Below are positions 35,801-46,600 of a stretch of 64,000 bases of DNA, piece after piece. The notes under the pieces are model-generated. The model saw only the letters and a program-made list of their open reading frames with translations, had not been told where the DNA came from and did no database searches. Source of the stretch: Owenia fusiformis (Eukaryota; Annelida; Polychaeta; Sabellida; Oweniidae); the NCBI GenBank assembly GCA_903813345.2, contig CAIIXF020000010.1:8177169-8241168 (forward strand), given 5' to 3'. Numbering within the stretch: the first letter of the stretch is position 1; the number at the start of each line of letters is the position of its first letter. Position numbers and translations under genes: made by a program.

Positions 35801-36632
35801 GCCTACACTCAATAATATCTGTGTGTTGGTCAACTGGACCTACACAATTAGGATCCGAAAGTTCATCAGTCGCTTGAATTGAATCACGGTTGTCTGTTGT
35901 AGTGTTGTCATCAATTGACTCATGTTTGTTACCAGTAAGATCGGTGATAAGTATACATGGTATTTTACTCTCATCAATATCAACACTAGATATACTGTCA
36001 ATAGCGAATTCGGTTTCATCCGAAAGGGCACATGTCTTCTCAACTCTCACGTCATTGGTGCAATTTCTTTGGCGATTAGCCGTGTCGCCATCTTGACTTG
36101 AAGAACTTCTTACAGTAGGATATGTGTATTGGTCAATGGGATCTGTACAATGAGGATACGGAAGAATATCAGTTGATTGAATGGAATCATGAGTGTCCTT
36201 AATAGCAATGTCATTAATAGAATCACATTTGTTACCAGTAGAATCGGTATTCATGGTATTAAGATTACGCGTCGTTTCACTTGCATCAACACGAGGACTA
36301 TTGTCAACCGCCGATTCAATTACTATAACATCTTGTACGGTCTTGTCTCTTCTGTCATTAATCCCGTCTTCTTGGCGATTGGTACTTGTATCATTACACG
36401 AAATGTCGAAATCGCAAACAGCTTTACACTCTGGAGCAATAACTGAACTGTGACGACCTTTTCCAGAATGTCCGGATATTTCTAAAGGATCCTCGTCATA
36501 ATCATCACCTCTCTTCGAACTTGAACTGACGACTTCCCTCGATATATATTCAATTGTCTCGCACCATGTAACATGACGTTCGCAAGCTCTGTGCAACAGA
36601 GAACCAGTTTCTTCATCATTGTATGTTGTCAT
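32874..36632 (-). CDS. 1252-residue acidic repeat protein, unknown family
   Basis: A single uninterrupted ORF, far longer than chance allows at this composition, from ATG at 36632 to TGA at 32874. Residues 1-75 are unique (SLLHRACERH near the start recalls an ankyrin-helix fragment, but there is no repeat). Residues about 97-655 hold six diverged repeats of 83-103 residues starting near 97, 199, 302, 392, 486 and 569. The signature is KTxAxSxxMExAIDN, GNKCDSIDDNTTT, DSIQSID, DPxC, VDQHTD, SSSQDGDxANR and NCAxDV. Residues 660-1050 are acidic and probably disordered. The C-terminal ~180 residues are less biased, with basic and hydrophobic stretches. No signal peptide or membrane segment is visible. 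Intronless structure suggests a retrocopy origin or a single large coding exon. No function can be assigned. Confidence 0.85.
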   Translation of the reverse strand: MTTYNDEETGSLLHRACERHVTWCETIEYISREVVSSSSKRGDDYDEDPLEISGHSGKGRHSSVIAPECKAVCDFDISCNDTSTNRQEDGINDRRDKTVQDVIVIESAVDNSPRVDASETTRNLNTMNTDSTGNKCDSINDIAIKDTHDSIQSTDILPYPHCTDPIDQYTYPTVRSSSSQDGDTANRQRNCTNDVRVEKTCALSDETEFAIDSISSVDIDESKIPCILITDLTGNKHESIDDNTTTDNRDSIQATDELSDPNCVGPVDQHTDIIECRPSSSNQDSDKAYHKENCAGDVEDEKTFALLNAMESAIDNGSTFIERHEATSTHNTEFTGNKCDSIDYNTITDTHDSIQPIDNHPDPICTDSVDQHTDRIVGNSPSQNGDMAIFKGIESANDNRPSAYIDASETSGVFIADLIGNKRESIDGNTTTNNRAPSKSIDGHPDPNCPGPVDHHTELTERSSSSHDSDTGYRRRKCANDIGNVKTYATSDVMELGVENSPRVPNKNLSSNKGDSCDDNIIKENHDCTDQCTDHIDQHPNSIVSNSSTQDGNMANRQGNCAGDAKDVKTYASSEEMELAIDNKPTIIATVAMCSPFTDIFGNKCDSIDDSTTTGNHAAIQSIDEDPEPRCKESWGRHIDPIILSSLLENKSTGEPQLRIDPVKDIFNKLNDSSIAHAEADGFRGQGEDSSESQGIKLPETKNTLEMNDDTETHTESIAGSEQKPKTDDISLAVKTGIDIYLGEWTNSNNEMFASDVSNEMDGMPLEIPQTYPTEFKNNTIEQLEDFIKTPLTTIDKKEDAVELEAIRRIRREENQDDAIVNHSLGSDSNIPSKSDKNVVSIDSSSIISQTHRANDEKTTLIIKTGKEVFDENFSSGCAADLKAPAGMIDDLHFKNVFDDLEVSCKPEMNHIKFNENDSDPTNIRPTYQINHEDGVDELVAFLSEPCVASKTTECNDINSKNRSDQAPASSDEKDATGGNTPHHDDDYVTVSDAEPWESDTSFDSAPKEIQSEIDDMNNDTGSVDDNESIAHDDEEYYIRLDNDTHSCNKASETATGLNNSLNRMPLRRDLSNIKALRLGIKQRLHEISLKYACFERCRDDNLDILDCSDDSKELLIESSDWVESPLRVSIGQFYRLKLCQHVQDKYGREAGSLNKYCTASWSHQGSCSLLSRRVEFSSRRPYNWRRFSTTARANTVHADDAMENNNPVEFENDDPGTDADNLDQDPYYEFPYIQPTLDPHVFVLYCPGYDY

Positions 36633-36647
36633 CTTGTCTTCATACTA

Positions 36648-36864
36648 GGGAAGTTAAGCTACACGTTTTTAAAAGAATTTGTACGCGAACGTGTAATATT
36701 TTGACCCACATGGATTACTGTTCTCCTATTTACAATTGTTTTCCTTATACCTTTATACTCAATCGGGCAAACAATTACTAGAAAAGGGAGAACTAACCCT
36801 AGAGAACCATAATTCTATACGTTCACGTACAAGTTCTATTAAAAACGGGTAGCTTGACCTCCCC
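36648..36864. mobile_element. Foldback MITE abutting the start of the repeat-protein gene
   Basis: Left arm AAGTTAAGCTACACGTTTTT ... ACGCGAACGTGTA pairs with right arm TATACGTTCACGTACAAGTT ... AAAACGGGTAGCTTGACCT. The left edge is about 15 bp from the ATG of the 1252-residue ORF. A related single arm lies at 48971-49076. The target duplication is ambiguous. Confidence 0.8.
36751..36757 (-). promoter_or_regulatory. Candidate TATA box inside the MITE
   Basis: Minus-strand GAGTATAAAGGTAT lies about 120 bp upstream of the ATG of the 1252-residue ORF. The related repeat at 49065-49076 keeps the same word (GAGTATATAAAGG), so the motif belongs to the transposon family. Promoter use is inferred from position only. 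Confidence 0.35.
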
Positions 36865-37611
36865 ATTGTTTTTGGTTTAATGACGAATCACACGGTATAT
36901 AAGGCAACACCATGACCACTAATTGAACCACGGTCTCGATACCAGACGCGCGAATGGACATGCACCGATTAGACCAGTATAACAACGACAATCAAAAGCT
37001 CGCAGCAAGCTTACCTCAATGCCAAGAAACTTGGCGTTCAGGCCATTTCTTCTTTATTTTGACTAATTGGCGCTATTACAATTTTGTCAACAATCAGACA
37101 ATATCAATGATCTGAAACAGCATAATTAAAAACAGCTATTTCATCTTACATACACACAGTAATATCATGGTAATTTTGCTTTCCTGTCCTGTTTTCCTGG
37201 TCTGCTTGTCCATTCGCGGGCTCTTGGTATTCATGAATTAGTCTATGATTCAACGAGTCAAGGTATTCCCTCGATTTGCGAATAATAGTCCCCATTCTGT
37301 TATAGTTACATGAGTCAATAACAATTTAGCTTTCTATGTCCTCTTGTTATGACCTTTCCATTCCTTTAATAGCTACATTCGATGGCTAATTTATATTTTG
37401 TGAAGCATAGAAAACCGATCCCCTTATATTTTCATAAAAATATCTTCATTACCTCATTGTTTCGATTCCGGAACCTATTGATTTTGTGATAAACAGTGCT
37501 TTTTCTTAGAACCTTAGTATGGGGATTCCCAATGTACATTTATTGTTTTTTTTTATTACCAATAAGCCACGTGTTCCTAGAATCGAAACCAGGGGATTCC
37601 CCGTATACAGT
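36865..37611. other. No gene seen
   Basis: Intergenic sequence between the two minus-strand genes. A TATATAAGGC word at about 36896 faces the plus strand, but no plus-strand gene follows. Confidence 0.45.
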
Positions 37612-37620
37612 AGCTACACG

Positions 37621-37808
37621 CAAGGAGGATTGGCTCCCAGAATGCAACACCGATATTCTGCAAAACAATCACCTAGCGATAGCTTTGTTGGAGAGTATCG
37701 GGTCATTCTCCATGCAGTCGTACAAATTATACAGACACGAATAGCAAATGACGCATGCGTGGAGATTAAAGAATATCGAGTTGGAACCCTGGCTTCCAAT
37801 CCTCCTTG
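37621..37808. mobile_element. 188-bp MITE with 9-bp TSD AGCTACACG
   Basis: The left end is CAAGGAGGATTGGCTCCCA and the inverted right end begins CAAGGAGGATTGGAAGCCA. AGCTACACG flanks both sides exactly (37612-37620 and 37809-37817). It is the same family as 31385-31744 but with a different interior. Confidence 0.9.
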
Positions 37809-38317
37809 AGCTACACGGGAACAGCTATTCATAACAATGTACTTTCATTTTATTTCAGTATTTTCATATGAAAGGTGCAACAATTAATGAGTGCGGCCAT
37901 TCAACGATCATGGACCAGTGTCAAAATATATTTAAGTTTTGTTATTTCTTCAAGACTTACATATATTTCTATTATTTCCAAAGAAATCACCTTGGATGAA
38001 CATTATCCTCATGAAACATGGTGAATCTTAAAAATCTATTAGTGGAACTCCCTCTATAGAAGCTTTGAACTGAATTTTCACTCCTTAATGCTGTAATTGA
38101 TAGTTTATCCATACATTTTCAGAAAATAGATATGTCAAAAAGATGTTAGATTTAAAAGATGTTATATTTACACTCAAACTATTCCAATAAATCAAAACAT
38201 AACATTGGTAAAACATGATTACATCTTTTGCTACTGTATTACAAGTCCATGTTTTTACAGGTCCCATATTCTGTGAAATACTATAATGTATGTCCTTGTT
38301 GAACTTATTGAAGTAAA

Positions 38318-39451
38318 TTAGTATCCATATTGTTGAAGAGGTTGGGTTCGAACGTTAACTGGCTGTGTCCCAATGTCATAATCTGTTGGGTTTATAGGAG
38401 CAAGTTTCAATGCCCGACATATGGCATTGCACTTGTGGTTGAGGAAGAAGCCAGCGATTCCAACTGGGCCCCAGTCGGCTCTACCGTCGCCCTCTCCATG
38501 CATCGTAAATATCTGAAGTAAACAAGAGTACTTGATAGACGAACAGGGAGTCACAGGATCACGGCATTATTTTCGTAGTTAAAAAAGCAAGTATCAGTTA
38601 TGTATGATGTCAAAAGTTTTATCGTTGTATAAAATAAATTAGATTTTACCTGTGGGTCGGTGTAGACATCCCCCACACCCTGTATATCAACGACCATCTC
38701 GCGTCTCCCGGAATCTTCAAACGTGAAATGTGTGAACGCTTGTGGGGTGTTCCTGGGGGTAATAGCATAACCATTACGAAGAGGATCTGCATTATTGTGT
38801 TTAAAATAGTTACCCTCCAAGAACCTTTCTAAAGTACCAAACTGACCCTCGAAATCACCGTACAGGAACTCCACCATTTGGCTTTCCACATAGGTCACCT
38901 AGAAATTTAGAAATTCACAACAGTGTTACTCATTCAATTAAAGTAATGAAGGGTATTGAAGATAAACATCGTACACCGAATGCCTCAATCACGGTAAAGT
39001 GTTCGATAGAGTTATTTACAAATGAAGTTTACAATTAGGTCTAACATGGGCGCCAAAGAGAGAATTAACAACACTTGACTAGTCGTATATATACTATCTC
39101 GTTTCAAAATTAGAAAATGACCATGACCCTCACCTGTTTTGGGACTGCATTATTGTTGTTGTATTTGATTGCATAATTGATGCACTTAGATTGCGTCAAA
39201 ACATCATACTGCGCGTTCTCCATGGTCCTACCTCCATTTTCTATTTCCACTTTCAGTACCATCGGGTTTTCCGCCCAATCACCCGAGTTTACGTGCCAGG
39301 CCCTATAGGCAAGACGCATCCCTCCATGTGTGAAAAATGTATTTTCACGATAAATCAAACTCAGTTCGGATGTCCATGTTTTTGTGATACGACAATGTGT
39401 CCATACTTTAACATTTTCAAGGATATGTCCTGGTCCATCAGTGCTGGACAT
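38318..39451 (-). CDS. Alpha-kinase family protein (atypical Ser/Thr kinase), three exons
   Basis: Exons on the minus strand: 39451-39134, 38898-38650, 38512-38318. All introns are phase 0 with GT/AG ends, giving 253 residues. An in-frame TAG sits two codons before the ATG, supporting this start. The protein is little more than an alpha-kinase domain. It has the N-lobe with FFTHGGMRLAYRA and the ATP-site lysine in PMVLKVEI. Next come YVESQMVEFLYGDF, GNYFKHNN and RNTPQAFTHFTFEDSGRRE. MVVDIQGVGDVYTDPQ is the catalytic/metal motif of eEF2K-like kinases. The glycine-rich GEGDGRADWGPVGI and the zinc-site LNHKCNAIC complete it. All key residues are present, so it is probably active. No calmodulin-binding, SEL1, vWA or channel domain is attached; its substrate is unknown. 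Confidence 0.92.
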
Positions 39452-40282
39452 CGTCTTCTATTCCTCGTTTCCTTTTACTTTCAACTCTAAAACTGTGTAG
39501 AAAAATACCGAAACATTTCAATTAGAAATGAGTCAGTGGGAATCCCATATTCCCTCACGTCACTCCGATTTTTAGTTTCGCCGAATTGGCAAAGTGCCAT
39601 CGACTGCGCATAATCATGTATTCCACTTAATAGAGGGATTTATCCCTGGGGATTTATTGTGAAATAATAGTTCATTCATTGAAAGAAGCGTTAAACTTTA
39701 CACCCCTCGAAATGCATGGGGGAGGGGGAAAGCAATAATATGAGAACACCATGATTCTGAATTATGTTCATACAGCAGTTTTAGAATGTCATTTTCATGG
39801 TACATTTACAGGATGATAACATAATTTCTAATTGATTTTCATTGGTAAGCTTTGCTTGCATGCTATATGCGCAGGGTAAGTGTATTGAAATCTATAAATA
39901 AGATGAATAAGATGAATAAAATGTAATCATTCTATCCAGGTATCAGCAGAACTTATTTCCCAACTGTTTAATTGCCTTAACTAAGTATTGCAATTGGGGT
40001 AATGAGTAAGCAAAAATCGTTTTGAAACTCATACATGATTCAACTACATGTACATTCACTGGCGGATCCAGAAGATATCAAGCGGGGAGGGGGGTGGGCA
40101 TATTTCAAATCCGAAACAAATCCGCGCAGCACGGAATTTCTTTTTGAAAATGTAAGGCTAATTTTTCTATAATTTGGCCTAAAAGGGTATATAAGGCCAA
40201 GTTATACCAAAAAGGCCCACTTATTGAGGCCCTACCAAAATTTTGTTGGGCCCAATTTTTTCTGGGGGGGGGGGGGCATGGG
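39452..40282. other. 5' flank of the alpha-kinase gene, no gene seen
   Basis: No further exon could be recognised. A run of G and the repeat segment starting at 40283 close the interval. Confidence 0.4.
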
Positions 40283-40635
40283 GCACAGTTGTCATCTTTT
40301 TGCAATGACAACATGCCATTTCTTCTGAAAATGCGTTTATTTGGGTTATCTGAAGGAAAATTTCGAGTCAAGTGGCGTATTAATTTTGCCTTCATTTTTG
40401 TGAATTTCAATTTGTGTCGGCAGAGAGAAGGGGTAGTGTCACAATTGACCAATTATTTCAAAAAGTAGATGTTTGGCCCCTATTGAGTTTAGTGTCAAAA
40501 TGTAGCTTAGACATAGCTTTAGAACCTCAGATAGGCCAGTGAGGCCACATAAATCCATAACTCGAGATAAAAAGTCAGGCGTTTGCCCTTTTGCGCATTG
40601 ACTAGTATGGTGACGTGAATTAGGGCAGTTTGGCC
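40283..40635 (+). repeat. Segment duplicated at 50821-51150
   Basis: Beginning GCACAGTTGTCATCTTTTTG and ending AGGGCAGTTTGGCC, it matches 50821-51150 over its whole length with only about four substitutions. There are two deletions (18 and 5 bases) in the other copy. Neither copy has coding content or terminal repeats. Confidence 0.9.
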
Positions 40636-42231
40636 TATTAGTCACATGTGAGAGTGACCAATTTTTTTTCAAACTACTCAGAATCGCCAAGAATTGAAGT
40701 TTATTAGTATGAAACATATTCTGGACGGGGACAAAAGGGGAATTTTCTTGAACAAATTTAAAGTTTTTGCTGAATAAGCAGTTTTCGCTTTTTACCCCAA
40801 AAACCACTGATTTTGACGATAATTGGCCACAATTTCGTCCTTAATGACTCCAGGATGTCATATATTGTCGTAAATGGGCAAGCCAATGAGTTGCTGTTCA
40901 TAATAAAGATTGAATTTTCCATCTTATGGTTTTTAGTAAAGAATGAAGGTACATATCAGGGGTACAGTCAGAGATTGGTCAGTTAAGTGTCAATTTTTGA
41001 TGTATTTGTCCACTCTGAATGACCAAATTCGAGCTAAAACTATCTCAAAAGTCCCAATTCTCCAGGCCAGAGTCAAATCTGATCTTTGTCATCATTTTTC
41101 AAATCAGGAGGTTGTTGAATGGAATAAAATATCAAAAAATGATAATTTTAGTAAAATTTTGCCTAAGTAGGCCAAATTTTCCCAATTTTCCTGGTTCACG
41201 GTTCAGTGATTTTGGCTAAGAATCGCAATATGCAATTAAATACTCAATTTCTTGACACGACATTGTAAAATGTCACCATCACAGTGGTTTCAGTAACTTT
41301 GTGTACAAGAGGCAGATGAAAAATATAAGAGGCGGCATTCAAATTAACAAATTTTACGCTCCCGACAATGCAAATTCTTGTTATTTTAGAGTCCATGGAC
41401 TGAAAGAAAGATGTCCAAGGTTTGTCAAAGTCATTTCCACGTGTGATGTGGCAAGACATGGGCTCCACAAAATAACGCCTGGAACTGTGGAATGACTAGG
41501 GCAACTTATATAGAATGCCATTTACCTTTTATAAAGTAACTTACCCTTACACAGGTTGCATTTCACAAATCCAAATGCACCTATTGAATTGAACACTTTT
41601 GCTATAAATCAAAATCTAGAATTGTCATTATTAAAATGAGTGATGTATTAATAGATGATTCACTTGTGATTATGTGTATATCATGTGCTGGTATTTTGTT
41701 AAATATACACCAATTTTACATAATGTACCTTCATGTTTTGTAACTAAAATTGCCGAATTACATGATTTTTGCCAGCGCCCGGTGCATATGTGGCCTAGGC
41801 ATTAGAGAGAGACCGAGGTGGGAGATATCCCCCTCCCATCTACACCAAACTTGTTCTCACTACGCTTTCGAAAATTGCCTGAAAGGCCTCCTCACACATT
41901 ATTAAGGAAAACATATCTACACATTTTGCGCATTTAACCATTTGATAACATATTGTTGATCTTATCTTAATTTGTTAATGTGAATTCGCACCTTCATTTG
42001 CATGGAAGACTGATAAAATCCTTTTATGATGATCTTTGTTAGAAAGCTGATGTTTGGCTTCGAAATTCCAAATTGAACAGTCTACTAAGAATACCATGTT
42101 GTATATATTGTTTTCTTTATAATATGTCGAGCTAGGACTGCTCAAACAAATTCGCTTTTTGTAGCTACAAGTATTTATTTTCAATAGATGATAAACTTCT
42201 CAATATAAGAAATTACCCTCATAAGACATTT
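40636..42231. other. No confident gene
   Basis: Several 60-120 residue ORFs lie here on both strands, but none shows domain motifs or splice support. Confidence 0.4.
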
Positions 42232-43083
42232 AGACGGGTAGGAAGGAGGGGTTCCCATGCACCCGAAAGATGTATTTTTTTAATGTACATTTTTGTAATC
42301 CTAAAGGTCCATACTAAAGATTTTTGCATGTTCCCAGAATGAAATATTGTCCCATGGTATCTATTGGCGGCCATCTTGTCGGCCATCTTGGATTTTTGAA
42401 AGAGTTGATGTTAATTATCTCAAAGTACAATAACTTCCAAAGTTTTAAGATTTGAAAGCTGTAAGTGGTACCAAAATGAAGCTATTATAGTATCCTATAT
42501 TATCAGATGCAATAATTATGCAAATTGTCTCATTTGCATAAAATGTGACATCATCAATCATAATTCTTGCCTCTTTACAACGGTATCGCATTATACCTTT
42601 CTGCCTGAGTGATCAGTCTTAGTCATTCATTCACATAAATTAATTTAAATATATAGGTACATTAATTTTGAACATATTTGCAAAAAAAATTCGAAACTTT
42701 TGGAAAAAAATTGTCAGACACACGATAATGTTACTGAAAAGAGGCGTGGCACTTCTTGTGAAAGAATTGATGTTAATTATCTTAAAGTATAATAACTTCC
42801 ACAGTTTTGAGAGTTGAAAGCTGTAAGTGGTACCAAAATGAAGCTATTATAGTATCCCATATTATAAGATGTAATAATTATGCAAATAGTCTCATTTGCA
42901 TAAAATGTGACATCATTAATCGTAATTTTTGCCTCTTTACAACGGTATCGCACAATACCTTGCTGCCTGAGTGACCAGTCTTAGTCATCCATGAACATAA
43001 ATGAATTTGAATATATAGGTACATTAATTTTGATCATATTTGCAATTGAAAGTTTTGGAAAAACATTGTCAGACACTAAGTTA

Positions 43084-44172
43084 CGAGGGGTGATCCAAAA
43101 GTCTTGGACGCCCTGCTCTAATTTTGTTGGTTTTTGATAAAATTACTTTAAACTTTCCAATAATAAAGACCAACAACCTCACTACTTTGTGTGTTAATTT
43201 CATGGAGAAATGATATATTTGATGTAGTTTTCTAGAGAGTTTTTAATATAAGGACCCTGCCACCCGGAACGGTATTCGCACATGATAACTTTCAGCCTTA
43301 AATGTTCCTGCCATTTCACTTGTTTCGCAAGTCTTAACCACTATCTTTCTTTGAATTTTGAATGTTAAACCATGCTAGTTTACTTCCTTTGTTATTAGGC
43401 AATCAATTAATTGTGTTTTAATTATCATGGCATATATGACAATGGCTGTATATGTCAAATTCTAAGAAAATGACATCAGACAAGCAACCCTCATTCTGGT
43501 ATCATTTTTGCTCCAAGATGGCTGTGAAATGGAGAACATGAAAGAAATCAAAGTGGAACAAAGTATACTACGAGATATTCTCACTATTATTGACCTTGAG
43601 CAGCTACCATATGCACGATACAGTCTTATGGCTCTGTCTGATTTTCTTCCTTTTCTCCAAGTTGAAAGAAGGGTTGAAAGAAAATGTTTTTTATTCATTG
43701 GATGAGGTTTAGAGTGGTACTCCAGCAGCATTTGTATCACATAAGCAATGACGGTTTCATAAATGTCTTCCATTCATTGGTAAAGCGGTATGAAAAATGT
43801 GTTCAAATTCGTGGAAAATATGTTGAAAAGTAGGTCTTAATATGTGAAAATGATGATGGCAGATGACACTCAGATTGAAAATTGGAAATTCTCTCATATC
43901 ATGACTGGTGTTAGGTTGTGCACCTGCACCTAAAGTATTTGCCATATTATAACAGTTGTGATGTGATTTGCTATATTCAAATACCGTTCCGGGTGGCCGC
44001 GACCCGGTATTAAAAACCATTTAGAAAAGTAGCTCAAATATATTTTTTTCTCTTGAAACTTATACACAAAGTTCTTAAGATGTTGACCTTAATTATCTGA
44101 AAGTTTCATGTAATTATATCAGAAAAGAGCAAAGTTAGAGCGGGGCGTCCAAGACTTTTGGATCACCCCTCG
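43084..44172. mobile_element. Mariner-like element, CGAGGGGTGATCCAAAAGT ends
   Basis: The ends are inverted copies starting CGAGGGGTGATCCAAAAGTC, flanked by TA at 43082-43083 and 44173-44174. TIR similarity extends ~200 bp, to a CCACCCGGAACGGTATT block at 43270 and its inverse near 43990. The 700-bp interior has no intact transposase. It is inserted in the left arm of the 42232-48610 element and is therefore younger. Confidence 0.85.
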
Positions 44173-44769
44173 TATAACACTTCACATGATTATGTTACTG
44201 AAAAGGGGCGTGGCACTTCTTGAGAAAGAGTTGATGTTAATCATTTCAAAGTACAATAACTTCCACAGTTTTGATAATTGAAAGCTGTAAGTGGAACAAA
44301 AATGGAGCTATTATAATATACTTATAAAAATGCAATAATTATGCAAATTTTCCCATTTGCATAATATGTGACAACCTCTATTATTTTTGGCATTTTTCAA
44401 TGGTAACGACCAATATCTCTCCCTTTGGGTAACAGTCTTGGTTATTCATGAGCATTTATGATTTTGAATATACAGGTACAATAATTTTGAACATATTTGC
44501 AATTGAAATTTTGGAAAAACTTTGTAAGAAATTAAGTGTTGACACTTCACATGATTATGTAACTAAAGGGGGGGGGGGGTGGCACTTTTGTTCAAAATGT
44601 TAACTTCTAAACACTAATATCAAATTCAAGGGCTGAAGCTCCTCTAGCAGAGTCATGTAGATAGAGCCCAATGTTGCTCATTGGTGAAATGTTGGCCAAA
44701 TTTTGCATCTTGTATGCACTGCTTACAAGTACATGAAGTGTTCATTATGATAGTGTAATTCCAATATGA

Positions 44770-46600
44770 CAGCACAATACAAGCCAGGCTATTTTATTGT
44801 CACATATGCAAAAGTCGATCTGATGAGACATGTTAAAAGTGGTAGTGGTTAATAATGCCCAGATCAAATTAACACAAGATAGATATTGAAGGTAGGCCCA
44901 GATCAAAGTATGGGCATCCTTAGCCTCAATCATGATGCCATCTGTATTGTCCATCAGTGGGAGCTGTAACCCAAATAATGAGTATATGATTTAATGTATG
45001 TGTCATTCAGTTGCCAAGCACTCAACGTCTGAGGTTTGATGGAGTTGAGACCAGGTCAGGGAGAGCTCTTAATAGGAAACTGAGCCTCCCTTGGTCCATG
45101 GACCAAAGGTCATTCCATTTCAAGAAGTGCTGAAGTGAGGGTTCCCAGGTAATGTCAGGTAATGTAATGTCAGGTAATTCCCAGGTAGTGTAAATCTGGA
45201 AAAGCCACTGAAATCGGGGAGTAATGTCATAACACCCCGATATATGACTTGAGTCAAGCCACTTGTCCAGGTCCCTTGACACTTCAGCTGTTTTGTTCAA
45301 ACCACACATAGTTCTTCTCTAGACATTTGTTTCTTTATCTTGTCCTGTTGATATTTGATTGCCATTTACTTTGAACTGCATTGGAGAAAGCTTGCCATCA
45401 ACCAAAACCATGCTTCTTGACCTGGTTGGTTTTTAACTTCATGCAAGTCCAGTTTGCCATTCTTTCCATACCTAATAGAACCCATCTTGTACCCACTACT
45501 GAACTGGTCATAATTGTGATGTCATCCATGAAAGCTCTGTATGGTAAGTGTTTTGCACCTTCATTTGCTTTTGAAACCTTACACTGCATCATCCCTGCCT
45601 TGAGCAGTAAGTTCATTGATGTTACAAAGAGAACTACTGATACAGTGCAGTCTGCCACTATGCCTTTCTCTGCTAATTAGTGGTATTATTGCCAAATGTA
45701 TTGTGCAACTTCAAGGAGTTTGTGTGTCCCATTGTCACATTGACTACATCTGTTGGTTTTGGTACGTGAAAGTTAACTTGTACCTCTAGTATCAGTTGGT
45801 GAGGGACACTAGGTAGACCTGAGGTCCAGCCAAACTACTTATTCTCTTTCTTGGCTTCCTTCACAAGTTGGCTTATTGCTGCTACATGCACCCTTGATGT
45901 CTTGGGATACCACTTTTCTGAATGCTTGGCAGGTCAGTAGGAAATAACTGCGAGACTTGACCACAATGGCCCAGAAGATCTTTCCCTCAGCATCCGATAA
46001 TGATGTCTACTTGAACTGGTTCAGTCTCTCAAATTTTAGCTCCTTTGGAATGAAGCACCTTCCGCCAAAGCCCAAGTCCTTGCTAGATTTTTCTTGTTCT
46101 GGATTCTTGTTAGCAATCACCATAGATGTATTAACAGCTTATGGCTGTTCTTGTACACCATGTATGCCTTCCTGATGATTGTTCTTACCTCATCAAGCTT
46201 GAAATCTGACTGGTCAAACAGTTTTGATGTCAATTGGGAAATTACTCAATGGCATATTTAGATCTGGGTCACTGTGTGCTGCCAAAGTATTTGCTTCTGC
46301 TTGATCCTGCGTATATGCCATACGGGCACTCTTTTGTTCCCTAACAAGTTTGATGTGAGCCTATAGAGATTTTCAAAGAATGTCTTCCTGGTCCTACGTT
46401 TCTCTTTAGATTTTCTCTAAGATGAAGTAATCTCTTAAGAAGCATCTGTTGGAGCTCACTGATCTTTTTCACTTGCCAGTGTTGAAGCCGTCCACGAACA
46501 CTGTGGGCTTCATCTCTCCTTCCAAAGAGTAGCTTTTGTCTTCTACTTGGCCCAACACAATGGTGTTTCACAGATGTTTCCTCCACTCACTGTCCTCGCA
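44770..46600 (-). pseudogene. Decayed reverse transcriptase gene (FMDD type)
   Basis: On the minus strand, scattered frames follow the order of an RT-bearing retroelement. Near 46060-45870: WRKVLHSKGAKI, GKDLLGHC and SIQKSGIPRHQGCM. At 45658-45398: ASVVLF-like VVLFVTSMNLLLKAG, the catalytic RAFMDDITIM, then VVGTRWVLLGMERMANW. At 45310-45200: KTAEVSRDLDKWLDSSH and RFQWLFQIY. Near 45020-44930: HTLNHILI and GQYRWHHD. Stops and frameshifts are numerous. The FMDD box and the ending 'TLxHIL...GRYxWRHD' recall a retroelement family common in marine animals; its clade I leave open. Confidence 0.8.

Noticed and set aside
32837-36453. Many plus- and minus-strand ORFs overlapping the 1252-residue gene
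   Set aside because: Shadows of the long coding frame and its internal repeats.
45381-46175. Plus-strand ORFs at 45381-45680 and 45957-46175
   Set aside because: Antisense to the RT relic whose motifs are clear on the minus strand.
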